Position numbers and translations under genes: made by a program
IMG/VR virus record: IMGVR_UViG_3300043466_002688
Coordinates: 1 to 27,164 of that record
Source: a virus
Direction: 5' to 3' (one strand)
DNA length: 27,164 bases
The notes under the pieces: generated by a model
Databases searched by the model: none
What the model saw: the letters and a program-made list of their open reading frames with translations, nothing else
What the model was told of the DNA's origin: nothing
Part shown: in pieces, positions 1 to 6,676 of the stretch
How positions within the stretch are numbered: the first letter of the stretch is position 1
How the letters are laid out: every line of letters begins with the position of its first letter

Positions 1-1035
1 ACAATCAACCTCAACCATAGTATTCAAAGACCCACAACTACCTGTATAAACCCTTATTTCTGTATCAAAATTGGTTGAATTATTACAAGTAGAAGCAATT
101 AAATTCTTATCTGTCCCTGTTATTTTATACCAAACATTATTCGATTGAGTAGCACAACTTGACGTACTAGTAGGTACATCAGAAGTTGAACCTATGGTGG
201 AAACAAGACCACTCGAATATGGTGTAGTTATTGTTGTTGCATTTGAACAAAAATCATTATTGTTAGGAGCGCCAGTATATGTCCAAATAAAAATTAATCC
301 TGATGTCGGATAACAAGTACCATTACTGGTGAATCTACAAGTATGTGCATTTGATGTTCCGGCTGTGGTTCCATTAGGCGCTCCCCAATTTGGAGAAGCA
401 TCTGGAACTGAGTTTGTCAATCTCCTTGTGTTGTAGTCCGCGTTGGTTGTACCCCTTAAACCAACTTGTGGTTGATATGTTGTACTATTGGCGATAGTTG
501 TCATATTACCATAAACTACTCTAATATTACCAGTTGATTTTTCAATTCTAATTTGAAATGAAAAACGTTCCGTACTACTTTGAAGATACCTTGCACAATT
601 TTGCCATTGAAATACTACCTCTGAACCTAAATCTTCCCACCTTCTTTCATAGAGTTGTGAACTTATTGCGGTACTTCTTAAATCCATACCCAAAGCGGAA
701 ATTACACCCGCCGCACCACTATTTGAAGAGATTGGGCCAGTAACCCCATTTCCTGTTGTTGTAGTTGTTGGATTTAACCACAATGAACCATCCGCGGTCA
801 TATTAACGGATGTTATGGTTGAACCATTAAATACAAATTGTGAGCCACTTGATAATGTAACACTACTACCATCAGTATCGTATGATGTGACACCACCAGT
901 AGTTGTTACCAACTGAACCCCACCTGTTATTGGTGTATATGTACCTGTAGTTTCACTAAAAGTATAAACGGAAGAAACTTGTGAATTAATGGCACAACTT
1001 ATTAAGAATGATAATATGAAAATTATTTTTTTCAC
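1..1035 (-). CDS. Secreted beta-rich surface/adhesin-like protein, N-terminal 345 residues (partial)
   Basis: An open frame of 345 codons with no stop, running off the left edge. The start is a GTG at 1035-1033; no ATG lies in frame before the upstream gene's stop. The protein opens with a Sec signal peptide (MKKIIFILSFLISCAINSQ), followed by about 230 residues of Thr/Ser/Gly/Asn-rich beta sequence with the look of flavobacterial secreted proteins. From about residue 255 there is a module with NDFCSNA, VWYKITG, FDTEIRVYTGSCGSL and a final Asp-x-Cys pattern. The large secreted protein at 24739 carries the same module. It starts 26 bases after the endonuclease gene upstream and is probably cotranscribed with thyA. 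A host-interaction or surface role is inferred; a tail-fibre role is possible but the signal peptide argues for export. Confidence 0.8.
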   Translation of the reverse strand, partial: MKKIIFILSFLISCAINSQVSSVYTFSETTGTYTPITGGVQLVTTTGGVTSYDTDGSSVTLSSGSQFVFNGSTITSVNMTADGSLWLNPTTTTTGNGVTGPISSNSGAAGVISALGMDLRSTAISSQLYERRWEDLGSEVVFQWQNCARYLQSSTERFSFQIRIEKSTGNIRVVYGNMTTIANSTTYQPQVGLRGTTNADYNTRRLTNSVPDASPNWGAPNGTTAGTSNAHTCRFTSNGTCYPTSGLIFIWTYTGAPNNNDFCSNATTITTPYSSGLVSTIGSTSDVPTSTSSCATQSNNVWYKITGTDKNLIASTCNNSTNFDTEIRVYTGSCGSLNTMVEVDC

Positions 1036-1061
1036 GGTTTTCCCTTTATTGTAAATATGAA

Positions 1062-1844
1062 TTAATTTGATAAAGGTGCTGATATTTTAGGGTGTGATTG
1101 ATAGTTTTCGTATTTTTTATTTTTAGATTTTATTCTCCATAAAATAGTTGGTGATGGAATACCTGTCTTTCTCGACGCTTCCGTCAAACTCTCATAAAAA
1201 ATATTATCAATTTCAACTTGTGTCATATTAGTTGGTTTTTTACCTTTTCTTTTTTCACTCAATTTCTTTTTAGTCTCTTCAGAGTGTTGTTTACCGAAAA
1301 ATGGGTTATCAGGTCCATTTCTTTCATACTTAATATGTTCCATACATCTTTTTGCTCCCTGACTAATTTTTTTACCACAAACTTCACAATTAGAAATCGA
1401 TATACCGCCCTTCCAATTTGGGTTAGTCTCCATCGGTTGGGAGTGTTTTTCTTTTTTCTCCTCATCGGTCATTGTGTTATATCTTCTTTTAACCGATTCG
1501 GTCATTTTTTCAACAATCTTATCTTTATTAGGGTTTTTTGTTAAGTTATCCCCACCACTTGATTTTAAACCAATATTATATTCTGGATTTAAATCTAAAT
1601 AATATTGTTCTTTTTCAAGTAAAACCATTTCATCACATTCCTCAACAACCTCAAATAAAAAATTTTTCTCACCATACTTATCCCAAGCTCTTTGTAATAT
1701 ACAATTTATATGGATATTATTTTTTAATTCTCTTTTATGTCTACTTAATCTCTTTTCAATTTGTTTTGATGAACCATAATAACATTTACCATTAACCAAA
1801 TTTTTAATTCTATATATTCCAATCATACGACTACCATTTAACAT
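1062..1844 (-). CDS. GIY-YIG homing endonuclease with a ThyA-like C-terminal tail
   Basis: An I-TevI-type homing endonuclease. The GIY-YIG nuclease domain is at the N-terminus (IGIYRI near residue 8, CYYGSS near 21, an Arg/His-rich KRLSRHKREL helix, and the NPEYNIG end motif with the catalytic Glu region). Next come NWKGG and a CEVCGKK zinc-finger-like segment, a NUMOD3 repeat (NPFFGKQHSEETKKKLSEKR) and a helix-turn-helix of the IENR1 type (EASRKTGIPSPTILWRIKS). The last residues, YQSHPKISAPLSN, match the ThyA C-terminus just upstream (YQSHPTIKLPLSN). The family normally ends soon after the helix-turn-helix, so this tail looks fused on. Met7 (at 1826) may be the true start because relatives usually begin MIGIY. 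The gene follows thyA by 43 bases and probably lies in its transcript. Confidence 0.9.
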   Translation of the reverse strand: MLNGSRMIGIYRIKNLVNGKCYYGSSKQIEKRLSRHKRELKNNIHINCILQRAWDKYGEKNFLFEVVEECDEMVLLEKEQYYLDLNPEYNIGLKSSGGDNLTKNPNKDKIVEKMTESVKRRYNTMTDEEKKEKHSQPMETNPNWKGGISISNCEVCGKKISQGAKRCMEHIKYERNGPDNPFFGKQHSEETKKKLSEKRKGKKPTNMTQVEIDNIFYESLTEASRKTGIPSPTILWRIKSKNKKYENYQSHPKISAPLSN

Positions 1845-1877
1845 AAATATCTACAAAATGTATAAAGTTAAATGGTA
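1832..1877 (-). repeat. 11-bp perfect inverted repeat around the endonuclease start codon
   Basis: TACCATTTAAC and GTTAAATGGTA (1832-1842 and 1867-1877) are perfect complements separated by 24 bases. In the thyA-endonuclease transcript this forms a hairpin whose 3' arm begins at the last base of the first ATG. It could hide the start of the endonuclease on the long transcript, as hairpins do for T4 homing endonucleases; that role is inferred. Confidence 0.55.
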
Positions 1878-1887
1878 ACCCTAAGAA

Positions 1888-2964
1888 TTAATTAGAAAGT
1901 GGTAATTTTATTGTTGGATGACTTTGATAACCCTCGATTTGAAAATCGGTTATTAAACAACTATTCAAAAATTCGTCAATACCTTCGTTAAAATTAACTT
2001 GATTAGAAATAACTAATTTTGGTAACTCAAAAGGTTCTCTTGTTAATTGTTCTTTAATTCCATCGATTTGGTTTAGATAGATGTGACAATCACCCATATT
2101 ACTAATCAATTCATCAGGAACCATATTAACCATTTTCGCAATTATCTCTAATAGTAATGCGTAGGATGATATATTGAATGGGGTCCCCAACGGAACGTCT
2201 TGACTTCTGGCGTTGTACATTAAAGAGATTGCTCTGGTTGGAATGTTATAAGTATCAAATAGTCTATTCCATCCACTCACGTCACTTGGGAATATATCTT
2301 TGTTCCAATTTGATTTGTTATATGAATCCATCCGTTCTTGTTCACTTAACTCTCTTGTATAAACTTGAAATCCATAATGACAAGGTGGAAGTACCATTTG
2401 ATCGAGCTCGGCTGGGTTCCACGCTGAGACAAGTAGGCGTCTTGAGTCGGGATTTGTTTTGAGGTCGTTGATGAGGTTTGCGATTTGGTCGATACCTGGT
2501 TTAAGAACTTTTTTAGGTACACCAATCGTAGACCATTCTCCCCAATTACGCCACTGATGCCCATACACGGGTCCTAATTCACCCCACTTATTAGCAAACT
2601 CATCATCTGTTTTGATTCTATCAATAAACATTTCTCTTGATAGTGGTATTGGCGCACCGCCTGGAGAGTAAGATTTCCACCATTTTTCATAGTTCTTATA
2701 AGCATCCCCATCCCAAATATGACAACCATTGTCAACTAAAAACTTAATATTGGTATCACCTCTTAAAAACCATAACAATTCAGTTACCATAGTTTTCCAA
2801 GCCATCTTTTTAGTTGTAAGTAAAGGAAACCCATCACTCATTTTATGACGTATTTGTCTTCCAAATACTGAGATAGTTCCAGTTCCTGTTCGGTCACCTT
2901 TTGTTACTCCATTATCCAAAATGTCTTGGAGTAGGTCTGCGTATTGTTTATCTAGTTTGTTCAT
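1888..2964 (-). CDS. thyA: Thymidylate synthase (ThyA)
   Basis: Folate-dependent conversion of dUMP to dTMP. Family motifs in order: DRTGTGT near residue 25 (phosphate-binding Arg), PLLTTKKMAWK near 48, ELLWFLRGDTNIKFL near 62, WGELGPVYGHQWR near 127, the Arg pair in DSRRLLVSAWNP (175-176), the catalytic Cys195 in LPPCHYGFQVY, RSQDVPLGTPFN near 253, and a GDCHIYLNQ segment in place of the usual GDAHIY. At 359 residues it is longer than the 264-residue E. coli enzyme, mainly through insertions near 90-125 and 205-240. The start at 2964 (MNKLDKQ) is preferred; an in-frame ATG at 2979 lies two bases after the promoter box. It is the first gene of a minus-strand unit. A typical nucleotide-supply gene of large phages. 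Confidence 0.96.
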   Translation of the reverse strand: MNKLDKQYADLLQDILDNGVTKGDRTGTGTISVFGRQIRHKMSDGFPLLTTKKMAWKTMVTELLWFLRGDTNIKFLVDNGCHIWDGDAYKNYEKWWKSYSPGGAPIPLSREMFIDRIKTDDEFANKWGELGPVYGHQWRNWGEWSTIGVPKKVLKPGIDQIANLINDLKTNPDSRRLLVSAWNPAELDQMVLPPCHYGFQVYTRELSEQERMDSYNKSNWNKDIFPSDVSGWNRLFDTYNIPTRAISLMYNARSQDVPLGTPFNISSYALLLEIIAKMVNMVPDELISNMGDCHIYLNQIDGIKEQLTREPFELPKLVISNQVNFNEGIDEFLNSCLITDFQIEGYQSHPTIKLPLSN

Positions 2965-2981
2965 AAGTTTTAATACCATAA

Positions 2982-3013
2982 CAAAGATAGTTATAAAAAA
3001 AAGTAAAATCAAA
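2982..3013 (-). promoter_or_regulatory. Bacteroidota-type promoter of thyA
   Basis: On the minus strand, TTTG (3013-3010), 20 bases, then TATCTTTG (2989-2982). This is a full match to the Bacteroidota housekeeping consensus TTTG/TAnnTTTG. Confidence 0.7.
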
Positions 3014-3027
3014 TTAAATTTTGAAAC

Positions 3028-3034
3028 TATTTAT
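3028..3034 (+). promoter_or_regulatory. TATTTAT element before the HExxH peptidase gene
   Basis: Context AAACTATTTATCTATT, ending 5 bases before the ATG at 3040. One of 14 sense-oriented copies in the window; see the finding on two promoter classes. Confidence 0.4.
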
Positions 3035-3039
3035 CTATT

Positions 3040-4203
3040 ATGAGAGATTTAATTAGAAGAATATTAAAAGAAGCCGTTGGTGTTCCTGAAGGTGTTTTAG
3101 AATCGTCCGAAATATTATATAATGAAATATATAATGAATTACAAACCATTCCTAATGAATTAGACAATGAAATGGAATTTGATATTGAAACTGGATTATC
3201 TATATCCGACTTATATATTACTGATGTTTTTTTAACAATAACGTTTGAAGAATATGATAAATTATCAGATGTTGAGTTTTATTCTATGGCGGTTGCTCAA
3301 AGAACGATTTTTAATAATAAAATTTTAAAATTAAAAGCTAAAATAGATAAAGGTCAAATTAATATGATTATTAATTTGGCAGGACCTGAAGGAACAACAA
3401 AAAAAGAAATTATAGAATTTTTTGAAAAAAAATCTAAGGAGATTACTAGTTCTTTGTCTCACGAATTAGGTCACTCATATAACAATTATAAGAAAAAATA
3501 CAAATCAATAAAAGAAGTTCCGAGTTATGCCGGAATTGCCTCAACATCTTTTCCGTTCTACCCAATACAGAAATTTTTACATTACGTTTATTTTACTCAT
3601 GCGGTTGAAAATTTGGTTAGACCAATTGAGGTTTCTTCGCTTATGAGGTCTAATGAAATAGATAAAGAAGGTTTTTATGATTTTCTAACAAACAATGAAA
3701 CTTATAAAATGTTAAAGAAGATTAATAATTTTTCTTATGAAAAAATGAGAGAAGAATTAAAACAGGATTCAAAAGCCGTTAAAATTTTCTTAAAGAGAGT
3801 TGGTGTAGAAAATGTTGAATCATTTAAAACCGATGATGAATTAGTTGACGAATTGCTAAGAATTGTTTATATTAATTTAACCAATAATACAATCACCAAA
3901 GTTAAAGAAATGATGACAACAAGTGATTTTGAAGAAATTATTGGTTTTATAGGTAAAAAACAAAAAATATTTTATGATATGATTGATTATTTTAATAAAT
4001 TTGATAATAATATCTTAGGATTTTATTTAAATGAAGAAAAGAAAATGAAAATTGTATCATCAAAAATTATGAAAAGATTATCAAAACTTTGGTCTCTTGC
4101 CAAAGAAAAAAATTCATCAATTAAGAATTGGGAATTACATCACAAAATAAATAAAACAGGTGAACAATTTGAAACTGAGTTGAAGTATAGACGTAGAAAG
4201 TAA
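3040..4203 (+). CDS. Tagged putative zinc metallopeptidase (HExxH)
   Basis: A 387-residue protein I cannot assign to a named family. It begins MRDLIRRILKEAVGVPE, a basic amphipathic helix ending in Leu-Lys-Glu-Ala, which resembles the T4 prohead-protease cleavage rule ([IL]-x-E before a small residue). A zinc-peptidase motif HELGHSYNNY lies at residues 141-150 (His141, Glu142 and His145 as the presumed ligands and base). About 40 residues on, HAVENLVRPIEV could supply the third Glu ligand of a gluzincin-like site. The C-terminal half is helical and Lys-rich, ending in RRRK. No signal peptide. Divergent from thyA across a 75-base gap. A peptidase carried in the virion is the working inference. 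Confidence 0.7.
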   Translation: MRDLIRRILKEAVGVPEGVLESSEILYNEIYNELQTIPNELDNEMEFDIETGLSISDLYITDVFLTITFEEYDKLSDVEFYSMAVAQRTIFNNKILKLKAKIDKGQINMIINLAGPEGTTKKEIIEFFEKKSKEITSSLSHELGHSYNNYKKKYKSIKEVPSYAGIASTSFPFYPIQKFLHYVYFTHAVENLVRPIEVSSLMRSNEIDKEGFYDFLTNNETYKMLKKINNFSYEKMREELKQDSKAVKIFLKRVGVENVESFKTDDELVDELLRIVYINLTNNTITKVKEMMTTSDFEEIIGFIGKKQKIFYDMIDYFNKFDNNILGFYLNEEKKMKIVSSKIMKRLSKLWSLAKEKNSSIKNWELHHKINKTGEQFETELKYRRRK

Positions 4204-4204
4204 A

Positions 4205-4432
4205 TTAATCGATTATATTAATTGTGTCACCAATCTGATAAATGTTTTTTCTATTTGTAAATGTGACATCACAATCGGTATGGTAAAAATATTTTAATCC
4301 GAATTCTATGGATGATTTATTTCTAATTACACTAATACTTGTAATTACACATTTTTTAAATTTAACTTTTTCTTGGGGGTTTTGACAACAGGAAATTAAA
4401 AATACTAAGACAAGTATTATTAAATTTTTCAT
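4205..4432 (-). CDS. Small lipoprotein of unknown function
   Basis: 75 residues with a lipoprotein signal peptide: short basic start, hydrophobic LIILVLVFLI, and lipobox LISC with the lipidated Cys followed by a second Cys. The mature part is about 60 residues with two further Cys and no domain I recognise. The start overlaps the stop of the upstream gene by four bases (ATGA), so the two are translationally coupled. An exported phage lipoprotein could act in superinfection exclusion, as short lipoproteins do in other phages; nothing in the sequence proves this. Confidence 0.7.
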   Translation of the reverse strand: MKNLIILVLVFLISCCQNPQEKVKFKKCVITSISVIRNKSSIEFGLKYFYHTDCDVTFTNRKNIYQIGDTINIID

Positions 4433-4698
4433 TTTATATTATTAATTATAAATTGTAACTGAGTTTCGCTAATAACGTAATTTGATGTTTTTAAACTTTC
4501 GTTTTGTTTCTTACGCTTTTTAAATTTTAACTTTAATAAAGATATTAAACTATCAAGAGTTTTTTTTAATTCAGGGTCTTTAATTTGGTTTTCATTGAAA
4601 AACTCTCCAATTTCTTTTGAAACAGATTCAATATCGGAATAAGATTCGACTTTACGAAGTCTATCGAATAATGAAGATAATTTTTCTTTTTTTGTCAT
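4429..4698 (-). CDS. Small protein with a C-terminal terminal-tag motif
   Basis: The start is taken at 4698 (MTKKEKLSSLFDRL), because the open frame upstream of it is AT-rich non-coding sequence. About 89 residues, highly charged, with a Lys-rich stretch (KLKFKKRKKQNESLK). It ends SNYVISETQLQFIINNIK, almost the same terminal motif as the protein ending at 17732 (ESYLITKKQLINLVSKVL). Function unknown; see the finding on terminal tags. Confidence 0.65.
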   Translation of the reverse strand: MTKKEKLSSLFDRLRKVESYSDIESVSKEIGEFFNENQIKDPELKKTLDSLISLLKLKFKKRKKQNESLKTSNYVISETQLQFIINNIK

Positions 4699-4702
4699 AT
4701 AT

Positions 4703-4709
4703 ATAAATA
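4703..4709 (-). promoter_or_regulatory. TATTTAT element before the small tagged gene
   Basis: Minus-strand context TTATATATTTATATAT, ending 4 bases before the ATG at 4698. Confidence 0.35.
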
Positions 4710-4714
4710 TATAA

Positions 4715-4721
4715 TATTTAT
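4715..4721 (+). promoter_or_regulatory. TATTTAT element before the CxxC-repeat gene
   Basis: Context ATAATATTTATTTAAT, ending 14 bases before the ATG at 4736; it is divergently paired with the element at 4703. Confidence 0.4.
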
Positions 4722-4735
4722 TTAATATAATCAAA

Positions 4736-5578
4736 ATGGATAAAAATAAATTAATAAAATTAGCGAATAAATTTTCTGGAACATATTCTGATGAAATTCC
4801 ATCTGATTTTTATAGAGAATTAAAGAGAATGTCTGATTATCATAATATTTTTGATAGTTATAACCCTATCGATACCGTGATTTTATGTTTTTTGGTGTCC
4901 GAAATAAATAGAGGCAACACCGATTTGGAAAACACCTACGACCAAATAAAAAATAACTTATATTCTTTTTGTATTGGTGAAATAACTGAAGAAGATGTAA
5001 TGGATGAATGTGAGTTTTGTAGTGGGTACGGCACTCAAAAATGTTCAAGTTGTGGTGGTGATTCCGATATAACTTGTCACGAATGTGGTGGTGATGGAGA
5101 AATTGATTGCGATGAGTGTGGTGGTAGTGGTGAAGATGATGAAGATAATTCTTGTGATAATTGTGGTGGAGAAGGAAAAGATACTTGTTCAACTTGCGAA
5201 GGTACCGGATACGTAAACTGCCCAGATTGTTATGATGGTAGAGAAGATTGTGAATATTGTGAAGGTTCAGGTGAGATGGAAATGGATGATTATTTAGAAG
5301 TAGAACAAATGATTTATTTAAGTTGGGATAAAGATAACCAATTTTCTAATTTAGAAACAAAATCTGATTTGGATAAATTTGAAAATGAAAGTTATTTAAA
5401 AATCGTTAATAACCCTAAAAATATTTTAATTTGGGGTGATAATATAAAAACAGATATGTTAGATAAAGATGATTTTACTAAAGGTGATATTTTTTTAATT
5501 GATTTTACAACAAACCCTTTATTAAAAAATAAAGGTGGTAATAGGGGAATAATAGATATTAATTCAACTATTCTCTGA
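4736..5578 (+). CDS. DnaJ-type cysteine-rich (CxxCxGxG repeat) protein
   Basis: 280 residues. Residues about 91-181 hold eight CxxC motifs, mostly of the DnaJ zinc-finger form CxxCxGxG: CEFCSGYG, CSSCGGDS, CHECGGDG, CDECGGSG, CDNCGGEG, CSTCEGTG, CPDCYDGR and CEYCEGSG. DnaJ has four such motifs and binds two zinc ions, so this is a doubled array. There is no J domain (no HPD motif), so it cannot by itself stimulate Hsp70 in the usual way. The region after the zinc array is acidic and of unknown function. dnaK lies 1.1 kb downstream, so a co-chaperone or client-holding role is possible but inferred. Its last 15 bases overlap the convergent gene. Confidence 0.75.
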   Translation: MDKNKLIKLANKFSGTYSDEIPSDFYRELKRMSDYHNIFDSYNPIDTVILCFLVSEINRGNTDLENTYDQIKNNLYSFCIGEITEEDVMDECEFCSGYGTQKCSSCGGDSDITCHECGGDGEIDCDECGGSGEDDEDNSCDNCGGEGKDTCSTCEGTGYVNCPDCYDGREDCEYCEGSGEMEMDDYLEVEQMIYLSWDKDNQFSNLETKSDLDKFENESYLKIVNNPKNILIWGDNIKTDMLDKDDFTKGDIFLIDFTTNPLLKNKGGNRGIIDINSTIL

Positions 5579-6046
5579 TATAGAATCGTCAGTAAATCCG
5601 TCTAAACTAAGACCTGAAAAATATTCTCCTAAGTAACTAGCATCAGAATCTTTAATTTTAATTTTAAATTCATCTGGAATGCTATTTCCATAAAAATCCC
5701 CCATATCTTTATCTATTGAACTTTTTAATTCAATAAAATAATCAACCAACACATCAACAGAGTCTTGATTACCTATTGATTCCGAATTAAAATAAAGAGC
5801 TAAAAAAGTTTTACTTATTAGTGAATCTTTATCTTTAAAATAAGAATCAGATAATTCAAATCCAGAATATTTTGATAACTCTTCAAAATTAATTTTTAAA
5901 TCAACAAATAGCGTATATCTGTATTTATTTTCATAATCAGGGAAAATATTAAAACCGCTAATAAAAGGATATTTTTTCTTTAATGCTTTTACAACCAGAT
6001 CAATCCCTTTGATTTCTTTCTTACTTAAATTTTCAGTATTAGGCAC
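5564..6046 (-). CDS. Hypothetical protein
   Basis: 160 residues starting at a GTG (6046-6044; MPNTENLSKKEIKG). It is a mixed alpha/beta soluble protein with acidic segments and no signal peptide; no family recognised. Its 3' end overlaps the convergent CxxC-repeat gene by 15 bases, which argues for a compact viral genome. Confidence 0.6.
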   Translation of the reverse strand: MPNTENLSKKEIKGIDLVVKALKKKYPFISGFNIFPDYENKYRYTLFVDLKINFEELSKYSGFELSDSYFKDKDSLISKTFLALYFNSESIGNQDSVDVLVDYFIELKSSIDKDMGDFYGNSIPDEFKIKIKDSDASYLGEYFSGLSLDGFTDDSISENS

Positions 6047-6058
6047 AATTTTTTTTAT

Positions 6059-6065
6059 ATAAATA
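6059..6065 (-). promoter_or_regulatory. TATTTAT element before the GTG-started gene
   Basis: Minus-strand context TTAATATATTTATATAAA, ending 12 bases before the GTG at 6046. Its presence supports that start. Confidence 0.4.
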
Positions 6066-6067
6066 TA

Positions 6068-6250
6068 TTAAAATAACTTTCTAATATCATTCATAATTTT
6101 AATTTGTTGTAATTCCAACTTTCTAATTTCTTCTTTTTGTTTTTGATTAGGTTCGATATTTTGACCTTTAATTTCGGATATTTTATTTCCAATACGAGTA
6201 TGTTCGTTTAATAATTGACCATAAAGGTTGGCTTTCATTTCTTCTGTCAT
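6068..6250 (-). CDS. Small coiled-coil hypothetical protein
   Basis: 60 residues, almost entirely charged helix (LLNEHTRIGNKISEIKGQ, then EEIRKLELQQIKIMNDIRK). It is probably a short coiled coil. It follows the gene at 6509 on the same strand with its own upstream TATTTAT element. No family recognised. Confidence 0.55.
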   Translation of the reverse strand: MTEEMKANLYGQLLNEHTRIGNKISEIKGQNIEPNQKQKEEIRKLELQQIKIMNDIRKLF

Positions 6251-6272
6251 AATTTAATAATAATATTAGATG

Positions 6273-6279
6273 ATAAATA
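6273..6279 (-). promoter_or_regulatory. TATTTAT element before the coiled-coil gene
   Basis: Minus-strand context CTTTACATATTTATCATC, ending 22 bases before the ATG at 6250. Confidence 0.35.
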
Positions 6280-6287
6280 TGTAAAGA

Positions 6288-6509
6288 CTATGATTTTTTT
6301 CTTTTAACCTTTAACTTAGGCATATCCATAGTAATTTCCTTTTTGAATTTAACTTCCACTTCGTAAGGATTTACCATACTTATTTTACTATCAAATTTCC
6401 AAATTGAGATTCTAAATTCATCTTCATATGTTCTTTGCCATTTAGTACTTTTAGTGGTAGTAACTTTTTGTGTTGTTGTTTCTGTTGTGGTTGTTTTTTT
6501 CTTTCTCAT
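6288..6509 (-). CDS. Small basic hypothetical protein with a Thr-rich start
   Basis: 73 residues: MRKKK, then a Thr/Lys run (TTTTETTTQKVTTTKSTK), then a beta-rich part (EFRISIWKF, EVEVKFKKE) and a basic tail (KLKVKRKKS). Possibly nucleic-acid binding, judged only from charge. The start codon lies four bases after a TACCTTTG promoter box, which implies leaderless mRNA. Confidence 0.55.
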   Translation of the reverse strand: MRKKKTTTTETTTQKVTTTKSTKWQRTYEDEFRISIWKFDSKISMVNPYEVEVKFKKEITMDMPKLKVKRKKS

Positions 6510-6513
6510 AAGA

Positions 6514-6545
6514 CAAAGGTATGAACTTTTTTTTAATCCACCAAA
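6514..6545 (-). promoter_or_regulatory. Bacteroidota-type promoter of the 6509 gene
   Basis: On the minus strand, TTTG (6545-6542), 20 bases, TACCTTTG (6521-6514), four bases, then ATG. Confidence 0.65.
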
Positions 6546-6550
6546 TAAAT

Positions 6551-6590
6551 TTTGTCATATTTTTTAAAATTTTTATGACATTTTGTCATA
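6551..6590. promoter_or_regulatory. TGTCATA repeat cluster upstream of dnaK (candidate operator)
   Basis: TGTCATA at 6553-6559, its inverse TATGACA at 6574-6580, and a second TGTCATA at 6584-6590. The two direct copies are 31 bases apart, about three helical turns, and the outer pair of the first two forms a 7-bp inverted repeat. It sits between the divergent 6509 gene and dnaK. It does not match the CIRCE heat-shock operator as I know it. Confidence 0.4.
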
Positions 6591-6626
6591 CCCCTTTGTT
6601 TGGTATAGTTTTTAATAAGCGAATTT

Positions 6627-6640
6627 TGGAGTTGACTCCA
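6627..6640. promoter_or_regulatory. Palindrome TGGAGTTGACTCCA before dnaK
   Basis: Perfect 6-bp arms around TG, 36 bases before the dnaK ATG. It is the only GC-containing palindrome in an AT-rich leader, hence a candidate operator or 5' UTR hairpin. Confidence 0.35.
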
Positions 6641-6676
6641 TAATAAAATATTAATATAATTAAACAAAAAAAAAGT

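Noticed and set aside
1-3012. A group I intron in thyA, as in T4 td
   Set aside because: thyA is continuous and in frame from start to stop; the endonuclease lies after the stop, and no intron core was recognised.
4866-5192. A 108-codon His/Tyr-rich open frame on the minus strand
   Set aside because: A mirror of the repetitive CxxCxGxG codons on the plus strand; composition is not protein-like and there is no start context.
6551-6640. CIRCE heat-shock operator before dnaK
   Set aside because: The repeats do not resemble the CIRCE arms; spacing and sequence differ.
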